The notes under the pieces are model-generated. The model was not told the origin of the DNA. It worked only from the letters and a program-made list of their open reading frames with translations, and did no database searches. Both the position numbers and the translations under genes were made by a program. A stretch of 5,927 bases of DNA from Tannerella sp. (lineage in GTDB: Bacteria > Bacteroidota > Bacteroidia > Bacteroidales > Tannerellaceae), in assembly GCA_031279875.1 (NCBI GenBank), contig JAITHS010000280.1:1-5927 (forward strand). The letters are read 5' to 3'. Below, in pieces: positions 1 to 5,927 of the stretch (position 1 is the stretch's first letter; each line of letters opens with the position of its first letter).

Positions 1-119
1 CTTCCGTCGTAGAAGCTGATGGCGGTATTATAACGCTCGTTGCAGGCAACAGAGAGAATATCAAAATTACGACGCCGCCGGATATGATTATTGCAAAGTA
101 TTTATTGGGGAACGGATAA
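1..119 (+). CDS. ispD: IspD, 2-C-methyl-D-erythritol 4-phosphate cytidylyltransferase (C-terminal end only)
   Basis: Only the last 38 codons are present, read from base 3 and ending in TAA at 117-119; the gene starts left of the window. The peptide opens with SVVEADGG and continues with LVAGNRENIKITTPPDM, then IAKYLLGNG. This matches the end of IspD proteins, where an acidic 'DDASVVEA' stretch is followed by a 'V.GNRENIKITTP.D' motif and a short final helix. IspD is a cytoplasmic enzyme that joins CTP and methylerythritol 4-phosphate to give CDP-methylerythritol, the third step of the MEP route to isopentenyl diphosphate. The motif is distinctive enough for a firm family call despite the short fragment. 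The first two bases (CT) would complete a GCT alanine codon, fitting the usual 'DDA-SVVEA' context. The end looks natural rather than truncated. No convincing intrinsic terminator follows. Confidence 0.88.
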   Translation, partial: SVVEADGGIITLVAGNRENIKITTPPDMIIAKYLLGNG

Positions 120-157
120 TTAGTATCCATCCATAATTACGTTTTTTTTACCTAATT

Positions 158-178
158 ACTTCGTTCCTCGCAATGACG
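158..178 (-). repeat. Segment resembling a dispersed repeat (CATTGCGAGGAACGAAG type)
   Basis: Read on the minus strand, this stretch contains CATTGCGAGGAACGAAG with flanking bases CGT and T. From memory, it resembles the first half of a short intergenic repeat found in many unrelated bacterial genomes, usually as GTCATTGCGAGGAACGAAG followed by TGACGAAGCAATC. Only the first half is recognisable here: the expected TGACGAAGCAATC arm is replaced by AT-rich sequence toward base 150. It lies in a non-coding gap, where such repeats are expected. It could be a decayed REP- or MITE-like copy. The family assignment rests on recall and not on a search. Confidence 0.5.
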
Positions 179-194
179 TGGTACCGTAATTCCC

Positions 195-225
195 CAAAAC
201 GATAAGAGATATTTTTCAAAACGAT
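195..225 (+). repeat. Two direct copies of CAAAACGAT, 22 bp apart
   Basis: CAAAACGAT occurs at 195-203 and again at 217-225, so the starts are 22 bp apart, close to two helical turns. The pair lies 47-77 bp upstream of the -7 promoter box of the downstream hydrolase operon, where an activator or other regulator could bind on one face of the DNA. No regulator gene is in the window. In AT-rich DNA a 9-bp repeat could also arise by chance, so the regulatory reading is only a possibility. Confidence 0.3.
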
Positions 226-237
226 TCTCCATCAACG

Positions 238-266
238 TAATTCTTAATTCTTAATTCTTAATTCTT
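238..266 (+). repeat. Tandem repeat, 7-bp unit TAATTCT, four perfect copies
   Basis: The unit TAATTCT is repeated four times without error from 238 to 265, with one further matching base. It ends 5 bp before the -7 promoter box, so it covers the position where the -33 element would lie (about 19-21 bp upstream of the box). No TTTG/TTG -33 element is seen there; the repeat itself supplies TTCT. Short perfect tandem repeats can change copy number by strand slippage. A gain or loss of 7 bp would alter the spacing between upstream sites and the core promoter without touching any reading frame. Confidence 0.9.
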
Positions 267-271
267 TTACG

Positions 272-279
272 TATCTTTG
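272..279 (+). promoter_or_regulatory. Bacteroidota -7 promoter element TATCTTTG for the hydrolase operon
   Basis: TATCTTTG matches the Bacteroidota housekeeping sigma -7 consensus TAnnTTTG at every defined base. It lies just upstream of the GH106-type gene, with only 7 bases between the box and the ATG at 287. Transcription usually starts a few bases past this box, so the 5' end of the mRNA should fall within a few nucleotides of the start codon, giving a leaderless or nearly leaderless message. No Shine-Dalgarno sequence is present. The -33 region is occupied by the 7-bp tandem repeat and lacks a clear consensus, so strength may depend on upstream sites or an activator. Confidence 0.65.
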
Positions 280-286
280 CAGCATT

Positions 287-3200
287 ATGAAAAACAATAA
301 ATTATATTACACACTGATTATCACGCTATTAATACTCCTCGACGGATGTGGAATATGTGATAGTAAGACGCCGTTGGAACAAGGTTTTGACGAGCCGCCG
401 ACAAGCGCCAAACCGGGCGTTTACTGGTATTTTATGGACGGTAATCTGTCGGCTGAAGGTATGACCAAAGACCTCGAAGCAATGAAAAATGCCGGTATCG
501 GGCATGTACTTTTTCTTGAAGTAAACGTGGGAATTAAGCGCGGTGAGGTTGATTTTTTGAGCGAGAAGTGGCAGGAACTGTTTGTACACGCTGTTCGTGA
601 GTGCGAGCGGCTGAATATCAACATGATACTTGGTATCGGGCCGGGCTGGAACGGCAGCGGAGGGCCTTGGGTCGAAGCGTCGCAATCGATGCAGCATCTC
701 GTTTATTCCATAACGCCGGTCAGCGGTGGCAAAGGAGTGCAAACAATTTCTCTTCCCGTGCCGCCGCCCAAACAGCCGTTTTTCGGCGAGGGCAATTTCA
801 CGCCGGAAGCTCATCAGCGCTGGAAAGATTATTATCAAGACGTTGCAGTGCTGGCTATTCCTGCCGGTATTACGCGCATTGACACGGCGGCCGTATCTGG
901 GCCGGGCTATCGCTATATCCCCGAAATTGACGAGCGGGCGCTCTATTACCGCAAACCTTACAGTTCGGTCGAAGGCGTACCGCAATATATCCCCCTGTAT
1001 GAGAACTTTACACCGCAAAAAGATGATAAAGCCGTAAATATAAATCAGATAAAAGATTTAACGGCATTATTGAAGCCTGACGGAACTATAGAGTGGGATG
1101 CCCCTGAAAATCAATGGATTGTTATGCGTTTCGGAGCGCGCAACAATGGCGCCGCCACACGTCCGGCTCCCATACCGGGCGTAGGTTTTGAAGCCGACAA
1201 GTTCGACACCGTTGCAATGATACGGCATTTCGAGAATTTCACCGGCAAACTGTTCGACAGACTTGGTTTCACACAATCCAACCCCAGCGGCGGCGGTATC
1301 AAAACGCTGCATATCGACAGTTGGGAGATGGGCGCGCAAAACTGGACGGCGCATTTTCGCGACGAGTTCAAGCAACGTCGCGGCTATGACCCACAACCGT
1401 ATTATCCTGTTTATGCGGGATTTATGGTAGGCGACCGCGAAACGTCGGAACGTTTTCTCTGGGATTTGCGGCAAACGGCGCAGGAATTAGTCAAAGAATA
1501 TCACGTCGGCTTTGTGCGTCGCTATGCGCAGCGGTTCGGACTAAACGTATCCATCGAGCCTTATGACATGAATCCGACGGCAGATATGGAACTTGCGTCG
1601 GCTGCCGATATTCCGATGGCAGAGTTTTGGGGAATGCCGGATGAGTTTGATTATAAGGGATATAACACTGCTTGGGGAGCAACGGAAGCGTCGTCGGTGG
1701 CGCATCTCATCGGACAACCGCTTGTGCCGGCCGAAGCCTTTACAGCGCATCTCGACGGATGGCGGCAATATCCCGCTTCGGTCAAAAATCAGGGAGACTG
1801 GGCTTTTGCGGCAGGCATCAATCGCCTTATGTATCACACGTTTGAGCATCAGCCGCTGCCCGACAGCCTGCGACCGGGTATGACGATGGGGCCGTACGGG
1901 CTGCACTGGGACAGAAATCAGACCTGGTGGTATCTCTCAAAGGCATATCACACATACGTTGCACGCTGTCAGTTTATGCTTCAACAGGGGCGCACGGTGG
2001 CCGATGTGCTGTATTTAGCGCCCGAAATGTCGCCCTACGTGTTTCGTGCGCCTCCGTCGGCGTATGTCGGAAGCAACGAATTGCCCGACCGCCGTGGTTA
2101 CAGTTTCGACGCCTGTCCGCCGTCGCTGCTATACGACGCCACAGTAGCTTCTAACGGCGATATTACGTTCCCAAGCGGCGCTACGTACAAAATCCTTGTA
2201 TTGCCCAATTTCAAGACTATGCGTCCAGAACTGCTTCGCAAATTATTTGCTTTGGTCAACGACGGCGCTACGATAGTTGGTTTGCCGCCGGTCAAATCGC
2301 CGAGTTTGAGCAACTATCCGGCTTGCGATGAGGAAGTTAACTCACTCGCAGCACAAATGTGGGGGACGATAGATGTTTTGCCGGAAAAATTAACTTTCAA
2401 GCCGACAGGCAAAGGTCAAATCGTTTATCGTCGGGATTTTGCCGAAACGGATTATCCTGATTATGAGACTACAAGCGCCTTGTTGCGCAACTTAACATAT
2501 CCCGATGATTTCAACGCCTCTAATCCACTCCGCTACACCCATCGCACAACGCCCGACGCCGAAATATATTTCGTATCCAACCCAACCGGCAACGACGTTA
2601 GCCTTGAAGCCTCTTTTCGCGTTACCGGCAAAAGCCCCGAAATATGGCATCCCGTTACAGGCGAACGTCGAAATCTGCCTCAATATACTTCGCAAAAAAC
2701 GACTACAAGCATTAAGTTGAAATTTTCCCCTTACGAAAGTTATTTTATCGTATTCAAAAACTTTGCTGATAAAACAGTTACAGATACAGACGAAGAAAAT
2801 TTTCCGTCTTATAAAATCGTCGCTACGCTCGACAATCCGTGGGAAGTATCATTCGACCCCAAATGGGGTGGTCCGGCAAAGGTAACATTCAATAAATTAA
2901 CCGATTGGACGTTAAGCCACGACCCTTCCGTCAAATACTATTCCGGCACGGCGTTTTATCATCAAAAATTTGATTTACACAATATTAAAGGCAATAAATA
3001 CATTATCAATCTCGGTAAAGTCAAAAACATTGCACGTGTAACCATCAACGGAAAAACGCTCGCGACAATATGGACGTATCCGTGGCAAACGGATATAACT
3101 CAAGCAGTTAAGGAAGGCGCCAACGATCTGAAAATAGAAGTAGTAAACCTCTGGCCTAACCGCTTAATCGGCGACATGCAAGACGGCACAAAACGCTACA

Positions 3201-3289
3201 CTTACTCCACTTTTAACCATTATAAAAAAGAATCTCAATTGTTAGAATCCGGCTTGCTGGGACCAGTAACGATAATGTGTCAAAAATAG
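287..3289 (+). CDS. Exported GH106-type glycoside hydrolase (alpha-L-rhamnosidase-like)
   Basis: This 1000-residue protein resembles glycoside hydrolase family 106, whose characterised members remove terminal alpha-L-rhamnose from plant glycans such as pectin. Residues 1-20 form a signal peptide (Lys at 3 and 5, hydrophobic core 6-18) ending in LLDGC, so Cys21 may be lipidated; Asp at -2 makes the lipobox imperfect. Family-like blocks follow in order: YWYFMDGN at 46-53 after a proline-rich start, GPGWNGSGGPW at 118-128, HIDSWEMG at 342-349 followed by a W..HF..EF..RRGYDP block, IEPYD at 423-427, AEFWG at 445-449, AEAFTA at 482-487, EHQP at 520-523, PGMTMGP at 530-536. Glu347, Glu424, Glu446 and Glu483 are the acidic residues in these conserved blocks and include the likely catalytic pair. 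About 560-690 looks like an alpha/beta domain (ILVLPN near 636). About 850-1000 looks like a galactose-binding beta-sandwich (GTAFYHQKF, INLGKV, TINGKTLATIW). Length is typical. The ATG is the only start that keeps the signal peptide. Rhamnose specificity is inferred from the family. Confidence 0.87.
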   Translation: MKNNKLYYTLIITLLILLDGCGICDSKTPLEQGFDEPPTSAKPGVYWYFMDGNLSAEGMTKDLEAMKNAGIGHVLFLEVNVGIKRGEVDFLSEKWQELFVHAVRECERLNINMILGIGPGWNGSGGPWVEASQSMQHLVYSITPVSGGKGVQTISLPVPPPKQPFFGEGNFTPEAHQRWKDYYQDVAVLAIPAGITRIDTAAVSGPGYRYIPEIDERALYYRKPYSSVEGVPQYIPLYENFTPQKDDKAVNINQIKDLTALLKPDGTIEWDAPENQWIVMRFGARNNGAATRPAPIPGVGFEADKFDTVAMIRHFENFTGKLFDRLGFTQSNPSGGGIKTLHIDSWEMGAQNWTAHFRDEFKQRRGYDPQPYYPVYAGFMVGDRETSERFLWDLRQTAQELVKEYHVGFVRRYAQRFGLNVSIEPYDMNPTADMELASAADIPMAEFWGMPDEFDYKGYNTAWGATEASSVAHLIGQPLVPAEAFTAHLDGWRQYPASVKNQGDWAFAAGINRLMYHTFEHQPLPDSLRPGMTMGPYGLHWDRNQTWWYLSKAYHTYVARCQFMLQQGRTVADVLYLAPEMSPYVFRAPPSAYVGSNELPDRRGYSFDACPPSLLYDATVASNGDITFPSGATYKILVLPNFKTMRPELLRKLFALVNDGATIVGLPPVKSPSLSNYPACDEEVNSLAAQMWGTIDVLPEKLTFKPTGKGQIVYRRDFAETDYPDYETTSALLRNLTYPDDFNASNPLRYTHRTTPDAEIYFVSNPTGNDVSLEASFRVTGKSPEIWHPVTGERRNLPQYTSQKTTTSIKLKFSPYESYFIVFKNFADKTVTDTDEENFPSYKIVATLDNPWEVSFDPKWGGPAKVTFNKLTDWTLSHDPSVKYYSGTAFYHQKFDLHNIKGNKYIINLGKVKNIARVTINGKTLATIWTYPWQTDITQAVKEGANDLKIEVVNLWPNRLIGDMQDGTKRYTYSTFNHYKKESQLLESGLLGPVTIMCQK

Positions 3290-3291
3290 AT

Positions 3292-5397
3292 ATGAAACAA
3301 TCAATTGCCTGCCTCTTTGCTGTTATATCCCTGACAGTGAGCGCACAGGGAACAAGGGATGATTATGACAGGGCGATGGCTCTGCCGGAAAAATACAAGG
3401 ACGCCGTGCCGAATGCAAATATCTCGCCGCGCTGGTTAGACGATTCGCATCAACTTTGGTATATTAAGGATACGCCTGATGGTCAACAATATATGCTTGT
3501 TGACGCTGATGCTGTGAGCGTTGTGCAAATGCCCGACACTATCAAACAGCGCATCACATCGCCGCGAATGCCTTTTGGGGGAGGTCGCTTACGGCGCGGC
3601 GACAGAGACGAACCGCGCTACTGGGGCGAGCGCGACGAGCAACGCACCGGCGACAGCATTTCTTCTCCCGACGGCAAACATACTGCTTTCGTGCGCAACA
3701 GCAATGTTTGGGTGCGCAACAAGGCTACCGGCACAGAGCGGGCTTTAAGCCTCGACGGTGCGGCAGGAGAGTATTATTCGGCTTATATTAAGTGGTCTCC
3801 CGATTCCCGCAAGGTGGCTTCGATGAAGATACGACCTGCCGAAAAGCAATATTTCTACATCATAGAATCATCTCCCAAAGACCAACTGCAGCCCAAAATT
3901 CATAAACGCGAATATGCTAAACCGGGTGATGCTCTGCCGTTTTTTGTACCGCATATTTTTGACGTCGAAAGCGGTGCAATCATCTCTCCTTCAACGGATT
4001 TGTTTGCTTCACAGTATGACCTTCGATATATGGAATGGGACAACGACAGCCGTAATCTCATGTTTGACTACAACCAGCGAGGACATCAGGTCTATCGCGT
4101 CCTCGAACTGAACGCCGAAACAGGCGTCGTGCGCGCTGTTATCGAAGAAAAAAGCAATACATACATTAATTATAACCGATACTACAAAAAAAATCTCGGC
4201 AACGAAATTATCTGGATGAGCGAGCGCGACAATTGGAATCATCTCTATCTTATTGACCGTCAGACAGGAAAAGTTAAACATCAGATAACCAAAGGCGAAT
4301 GGTATGTGCGCGAGGTGTTGAATGTTGACATGAAAGCAAAAAAGATATTGTTTTCCGCAAACGGCATAAATCGTAATGAAGACCCGTATCTCATTCATTA
4401 TTATACAATTAATATGGACGGAAGCGGATTGAAATGCCTCACGCCGGAAGACGGTAATCATACGGCGGTATTCTCGAAAGACTTTAAATATCTGGCAGAT
4501 ACGTGGTCTAAAACGGATGTGGCGCCCAAAACTGTTATCCGTAACGCTGCCGACGGCAAGATACTGCTGACGCTCGAAGAATGCAGCCTCGACAAACTAC
4601 GATCGCTGGGCTGGATACCTCCCGAAACGTTTGTTGCCAAAGGTCGCGACGGCAAGACCGACATCTGGGGGCTGATTTTCCGACCTGCAAATTTTGACCC
4701 GTCAAAGAAATATCCCGTCCTTGAATATATCTATTCCGGTCCGGGTGGCGCCTATACGCCGAAATCATTCCGCGCTCTGCATTGGAATCATCAGATAATA
4801 GCGGAGTTAGGCTTTATCGTAGTGCAATGCGACGGGATGACGACGTCGTTTCGCAGCAAAGAATTTGAAAGCGTGTGCTACAAAAATCTCAATGACGCCG
4901 GCTTCCTCGACCGTATCCCGTGGATAACGGCGGCGGCGCAGAAATACCCCTGCATGGACATCGAAAGGGTAGGTATTTTCGGCGGCTCGGCAGGCGGACA
5001 GGAGGCGATGGCGGCTGTACTATGGCATCCGGAGTTCTACAAAGCGGCTTACGCTGCCTGCGGTTGCCACGACAATAGAATGGACAAAATTTGGTGGAAC
5101 GAACAGTGGATGGGCTACCCCGTTGACAGCAGTTACATATCATGCAGCAATGTCGAAAACGCACACTTGCTGACGCGCCCACTGATGCTGATGGTAGGTG
5201 AAATGGACGATAACGTTGACCCCGCCTCAACAATGCAGGTAGTCAATGCGCTTATCAAGGCAAAAAAAGAGTTCGAGCTGGTAGTAGTACCCGGTTCAAA
5301 CCATACATTAGGCGGTGAGTACGGCGACCGCAAACGATTTGACTTCTTCGTCCGACATCTGCTCGGAGTGCAGCCGCCGGACTGGAACAAAAATTAA
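3292..5397 (+). CDS. Secreted S9-family serine peptidase, DPP-IV-like, without the Glu-Glu motif
   Basis: This is a 701-residue serine hydrolase of the prolyl oligopeptidase/DPP-IV clan (S9). Residues 1-19 form a signal peptide with a probable cut after VSA and before Gln20, so the enzyme should act in the periplasm or outside. About 45-440 has beta-propeller features (SSPDGK at 124-129, KWSPDS at 167-172). About 450-701 is the alpha/beta-hydrolase domain. Visible catalytic parts are Tyr481 in YSGPGG (likely oxyanion tyrosine), Ser566 in GGSAGG, Asp639 in GEMDDNV and His671 in GSNHTLG; the spacings match human DPP4 closely. The DPP-IV double-Glu motif, expected just before KWSPD, is absent: residues 155-166 have only Glu160. 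Dipeptide release is therefore doubtful; an endo- or acyl-peptidase or an esterase is possible. I chose ATG 3292 over an in-frame GTG at 3277, which overlaps the upstream gene and adds five residues before the signal. The 2-nt gap to the upstream gene, with no promoter visible between, implies an operon and probable translational coupling. Confidence 0.9.
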   Translation: MKQSIACLFAVISLTVSAQGTRDDYDRAMALPEKYKDAVPNANISPRWLDDSHQLWYIKDTPDGQQYMLVDADAVSVVQMPDTIKQRITSPRMPFGGGRLRRGDRDEPRYWGERDEQRTGDSISSPDGKHTAFVRNSNVWVRNKATGTERALSLDGAAGEYYSAYIKWSPDSRKVASMKIRPAEKQYFYIIESSPKDQLQPKIHKREYAKPGDALPFFVPHIFDVESGAIISPSTDLFASQYDLRYMEWDNDSRNLMFDYNQRGHQVYRVLELNAETGVVRAVIEEKSNTYINYNRYYKKNLGNEIIWMSERDNWNHLYLIDRQTGKVKHQITKGEWYVREVLNVDMKAKKILFSANGINRNEDPYLIHYYTINMDGSGLKCLTPEDGNHTAVFSKDFKYLADTWSKTDVAPKTVIRNAADGKILLTLEECSLDKLRSLGWIPPETFVAKGRDGKTDIWGLIFRPANFDPSKKYPVLEYIYSGPGGAYTPKSFRALHWNHQIIAELGFIVVQCDGMTTSFRSKEFESVCYKNLNDAGFLDRIPWITAAAQKYPCMDIERVGIFGGSAGGQEAMAAVLWHPEFYKAAYAACGCHDNRMDKIWWNEQWMGYPVDSSYISCSNVENAHLLTRPLMLMVGEMDDNVDPASTMQVVNALIKAKKEFELVVVPGSNHTLGGEYGDRKRFDFFVRHLLGVQPPDWNKN

Positions 5398-5440
5398 AAC
5401 ATTTTAACAATATTTAACATTTTGCCTGTACGACGCCATT
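5398..5440. other. Convergent intergenic gap, no clear terminator
   Basis: These 43 AT-rich bases separate the stop codon of the peptidase from the stop codon of the minus-strand prenyltransferase gene. AACATTTT occurs twice as a direct repeat (5398-5405 and 5416-5423). The only inverted repeat, TTAAAA-CA-TTTTAA, straddles the peptidase stop codon. It is all A-T with a 2-base gap, too weak for an intrinsic terminator. Transcription of the two converging genes may overlap or end by another mechanism. Confidence 0.6.
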
Positions 5441-5927
5441 TCAGGATATAATCGTTCCTGCAATAAGCGCTAAACAAAAAAACATCAGCAGGTTGCGGGC
5501 AAGAAGCCAGCGTACCATGAACCAGTCGATTTGCGCCGTTTGTAACTTGCTGTAATCGCCTGTCGGACCGTACCACCATTTAGGCGTGAATTGACGCGAC
5601 GGCTCTCTTACAAACCAAGACATCAACCGGTACAGTTCGATGGCGTGTGGCAAAGTTAGTAACGTAATCAGATAATAATAAGATATATAGCCTAATATAA
5701 CAGATGTTATTATCATCGAATAAACAGTAAAAATCAGAAGAAAAAGAGCAATCAACATGGCTCTTTTGCTGCCGAGAAGTACAGCAAAAGTCATCTTACC
5801 GACCTCACGGTCAGGCTCATAATCCATAATAGAGTGAGTATAAACGATATTTGCTACAAGTAGGCCGACAGGTACGGATAAAAACAGCATGTCAGGCGCC
5901 AAAAGTCCGCAGGATGCGTAATAAACA
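5441..5927 (-). CDS. UbiA-family membrane prenyltransferase, MenA-like (C-terminal half)
   Basis: The frame is open from the right edge (first full codon at 5926 on the minus strand) to TGA at 5441-5443, giving 161 C-terminal residues. A TTG at 5902 could be taken as a start, but coding continues upstream of it (VYYASCGL before LAPDMLF), so the gene is cut by the window. UbiA-family enzymes attach prenyl chains to aromatic or other acceptors within the membrane. The second Asp-rich motif is present as MDYEPDREVGKMTFAVLLG (visible Asp35 and Asp39, a DxxxD pair), preceded by the helix SVPVGLLVANIVYTH. This layout is like MenA, which prenylates dihydroxynaphthoate in menaquinone synthesis. Three or four more hydrophobic segments follow, the last at the C-terminus (LLMFFCLALIAGTIIS). 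The stretch with FTPKWWYGP between the last helices is not part of the general motif set I know. The first Asp motif lies outside the window. Family is firm; the substrate is unknown, so no gene symbol is given. Confidence 0.82.
   Translation of the reverse strand, partial: VYYASCGLLAPDMLFLSVPVGLLVANIVYTHSIMDYEPDREVGKMTFAVLLGSKRAMLIALFLLIFTVYSMIITSVILGYISYYYLITLLTLPHAIELYRLMSWFVREPSRQFTPKWWYGPTGDYSKLQTAQIDWFMVRWLLARNLLMFFCLALIAGTIIS

Noticed and set aside
114..149. Possible intrinsic terminator after ispD (GGATA-ATTAG-TATCC stem, then a run of eight T at 142-149)
   Set aside because: The stem is only 5 bp, starts within the coding end, and is separated from the T run by 13 bases, so it does not form a normal terminator.
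329..1018. Long minus-strand open frame (229 codons) opposite the start of the GH106-type gene
   Set aside because: It is fully antisense to a well-supported coding region, has no recognisable domain, and its composition is that of a reversed coding strand. The shorter antisense and overlapping frames across 421-2720 and 3521-5390 were rejected for the same reason.
3281..3288. Minus-strand match to TAnnTTTG at the end of the GH106-type gene (similar matches on the minus strand at 2877-2884 and 5651-5658)
   Set aside because: They lie inside coding sequence with no minus-strand gene start just downstream. A five-to-six-base consensus is expected by chance in a window of this size.
3277..3291. 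GTG start for the peptidase, overlapping the upstream stop
   Set aside because: It adds MSKID before an otherwise clean signal peptide starting at ATG 3292. Coupled starts just after the upstream stop are common, so the ATG is preferred.
4009..4461. Minus-strand open frame of 150 codons inside the peptidase gene
   Set aside because: It is antisense to the conserved beta-propeller region, with no family resemblance, promoter or ribosome binding signal.
5394..5579. Minus-strand open frame of 61 codons in the convergent gap region
   Set aside because: It overlaps the C-terminus of the prenyltransferase gene on the same strand in another frame and has no recognisable features.

Overview
The window looks like chromosomal DNA from a member of the Bacteroidota, probably order Bacteroidales. 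The evidence is a perfect TAnnTTTG -7 promoter box, the absence of Shine-Dalgarno sequences, AT-rich intergenic DNA around genes of moderate GC, and proteins of Bacteroidales character (an IspD C-terminus, a GH106-type glycoside hydrolase, a MenA-like UbiA prenyltransferase). Genus and species cannot be assigned from the sequence alone.

Layout, left to right. (1) Bases 1-119 hold the last 38 codons of ispD, a MEP-pathway gene on the + strand. (2) Bases 120-286 are a 167-bp AT-rich intergenic region. It contains a short segment resembling a dispersed repeat, a 9-bp direct repeat, four copies of a 7-bp tandem repeat, and a Bacteroidota promoter box whose predicted transcription start falls almost on the next start codon. 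(3) Bases 287-3289 encode a large secreted or lipid-anchored glycoside hydrolase of the GH106 (alpha-L-rhamnosidase) type. (4) After a 2-nt gap, bases 3292-5397 encode a secreted S9-family serine peptidase with a DPP-IV-like layout and an intact Ser-Asp-His triad, but without the Glu-Glu motif of true dipeptidyl peptidases. (5) A 43-bp convergent gap follows. (6) The minus-strand C-terminal half of a UbiA/MenA-like membrane prenyltransferase runs off the right edge.

The two central genes are almost certainly one operon encoding two exported hydrolases. They probably act on glycan and peptide (or acylated) material in the periplasm or at the cell surface. No SusC/SusD pair, sensor or transporter is visible, so this is not a demonstrable polysaccharide utilisation locus within the window. 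The flanking genes belong to isoprenoid metabolism: IspD helps make the C5 precursors, and UbiA-family enzymes use prenyl diphosphates. The hydrolase pair therefore sits between two functionally unrelated genes. I see no RNA genes, CRISPR array, transposase or phage genes. Nothing here amounts to a clearly new system. The points most worth a second look are the near-leaderless promoter abutting a tandem repeat, the missing Glu-Glu motif in the peptidase, and the pairing of these two exported enzymes.
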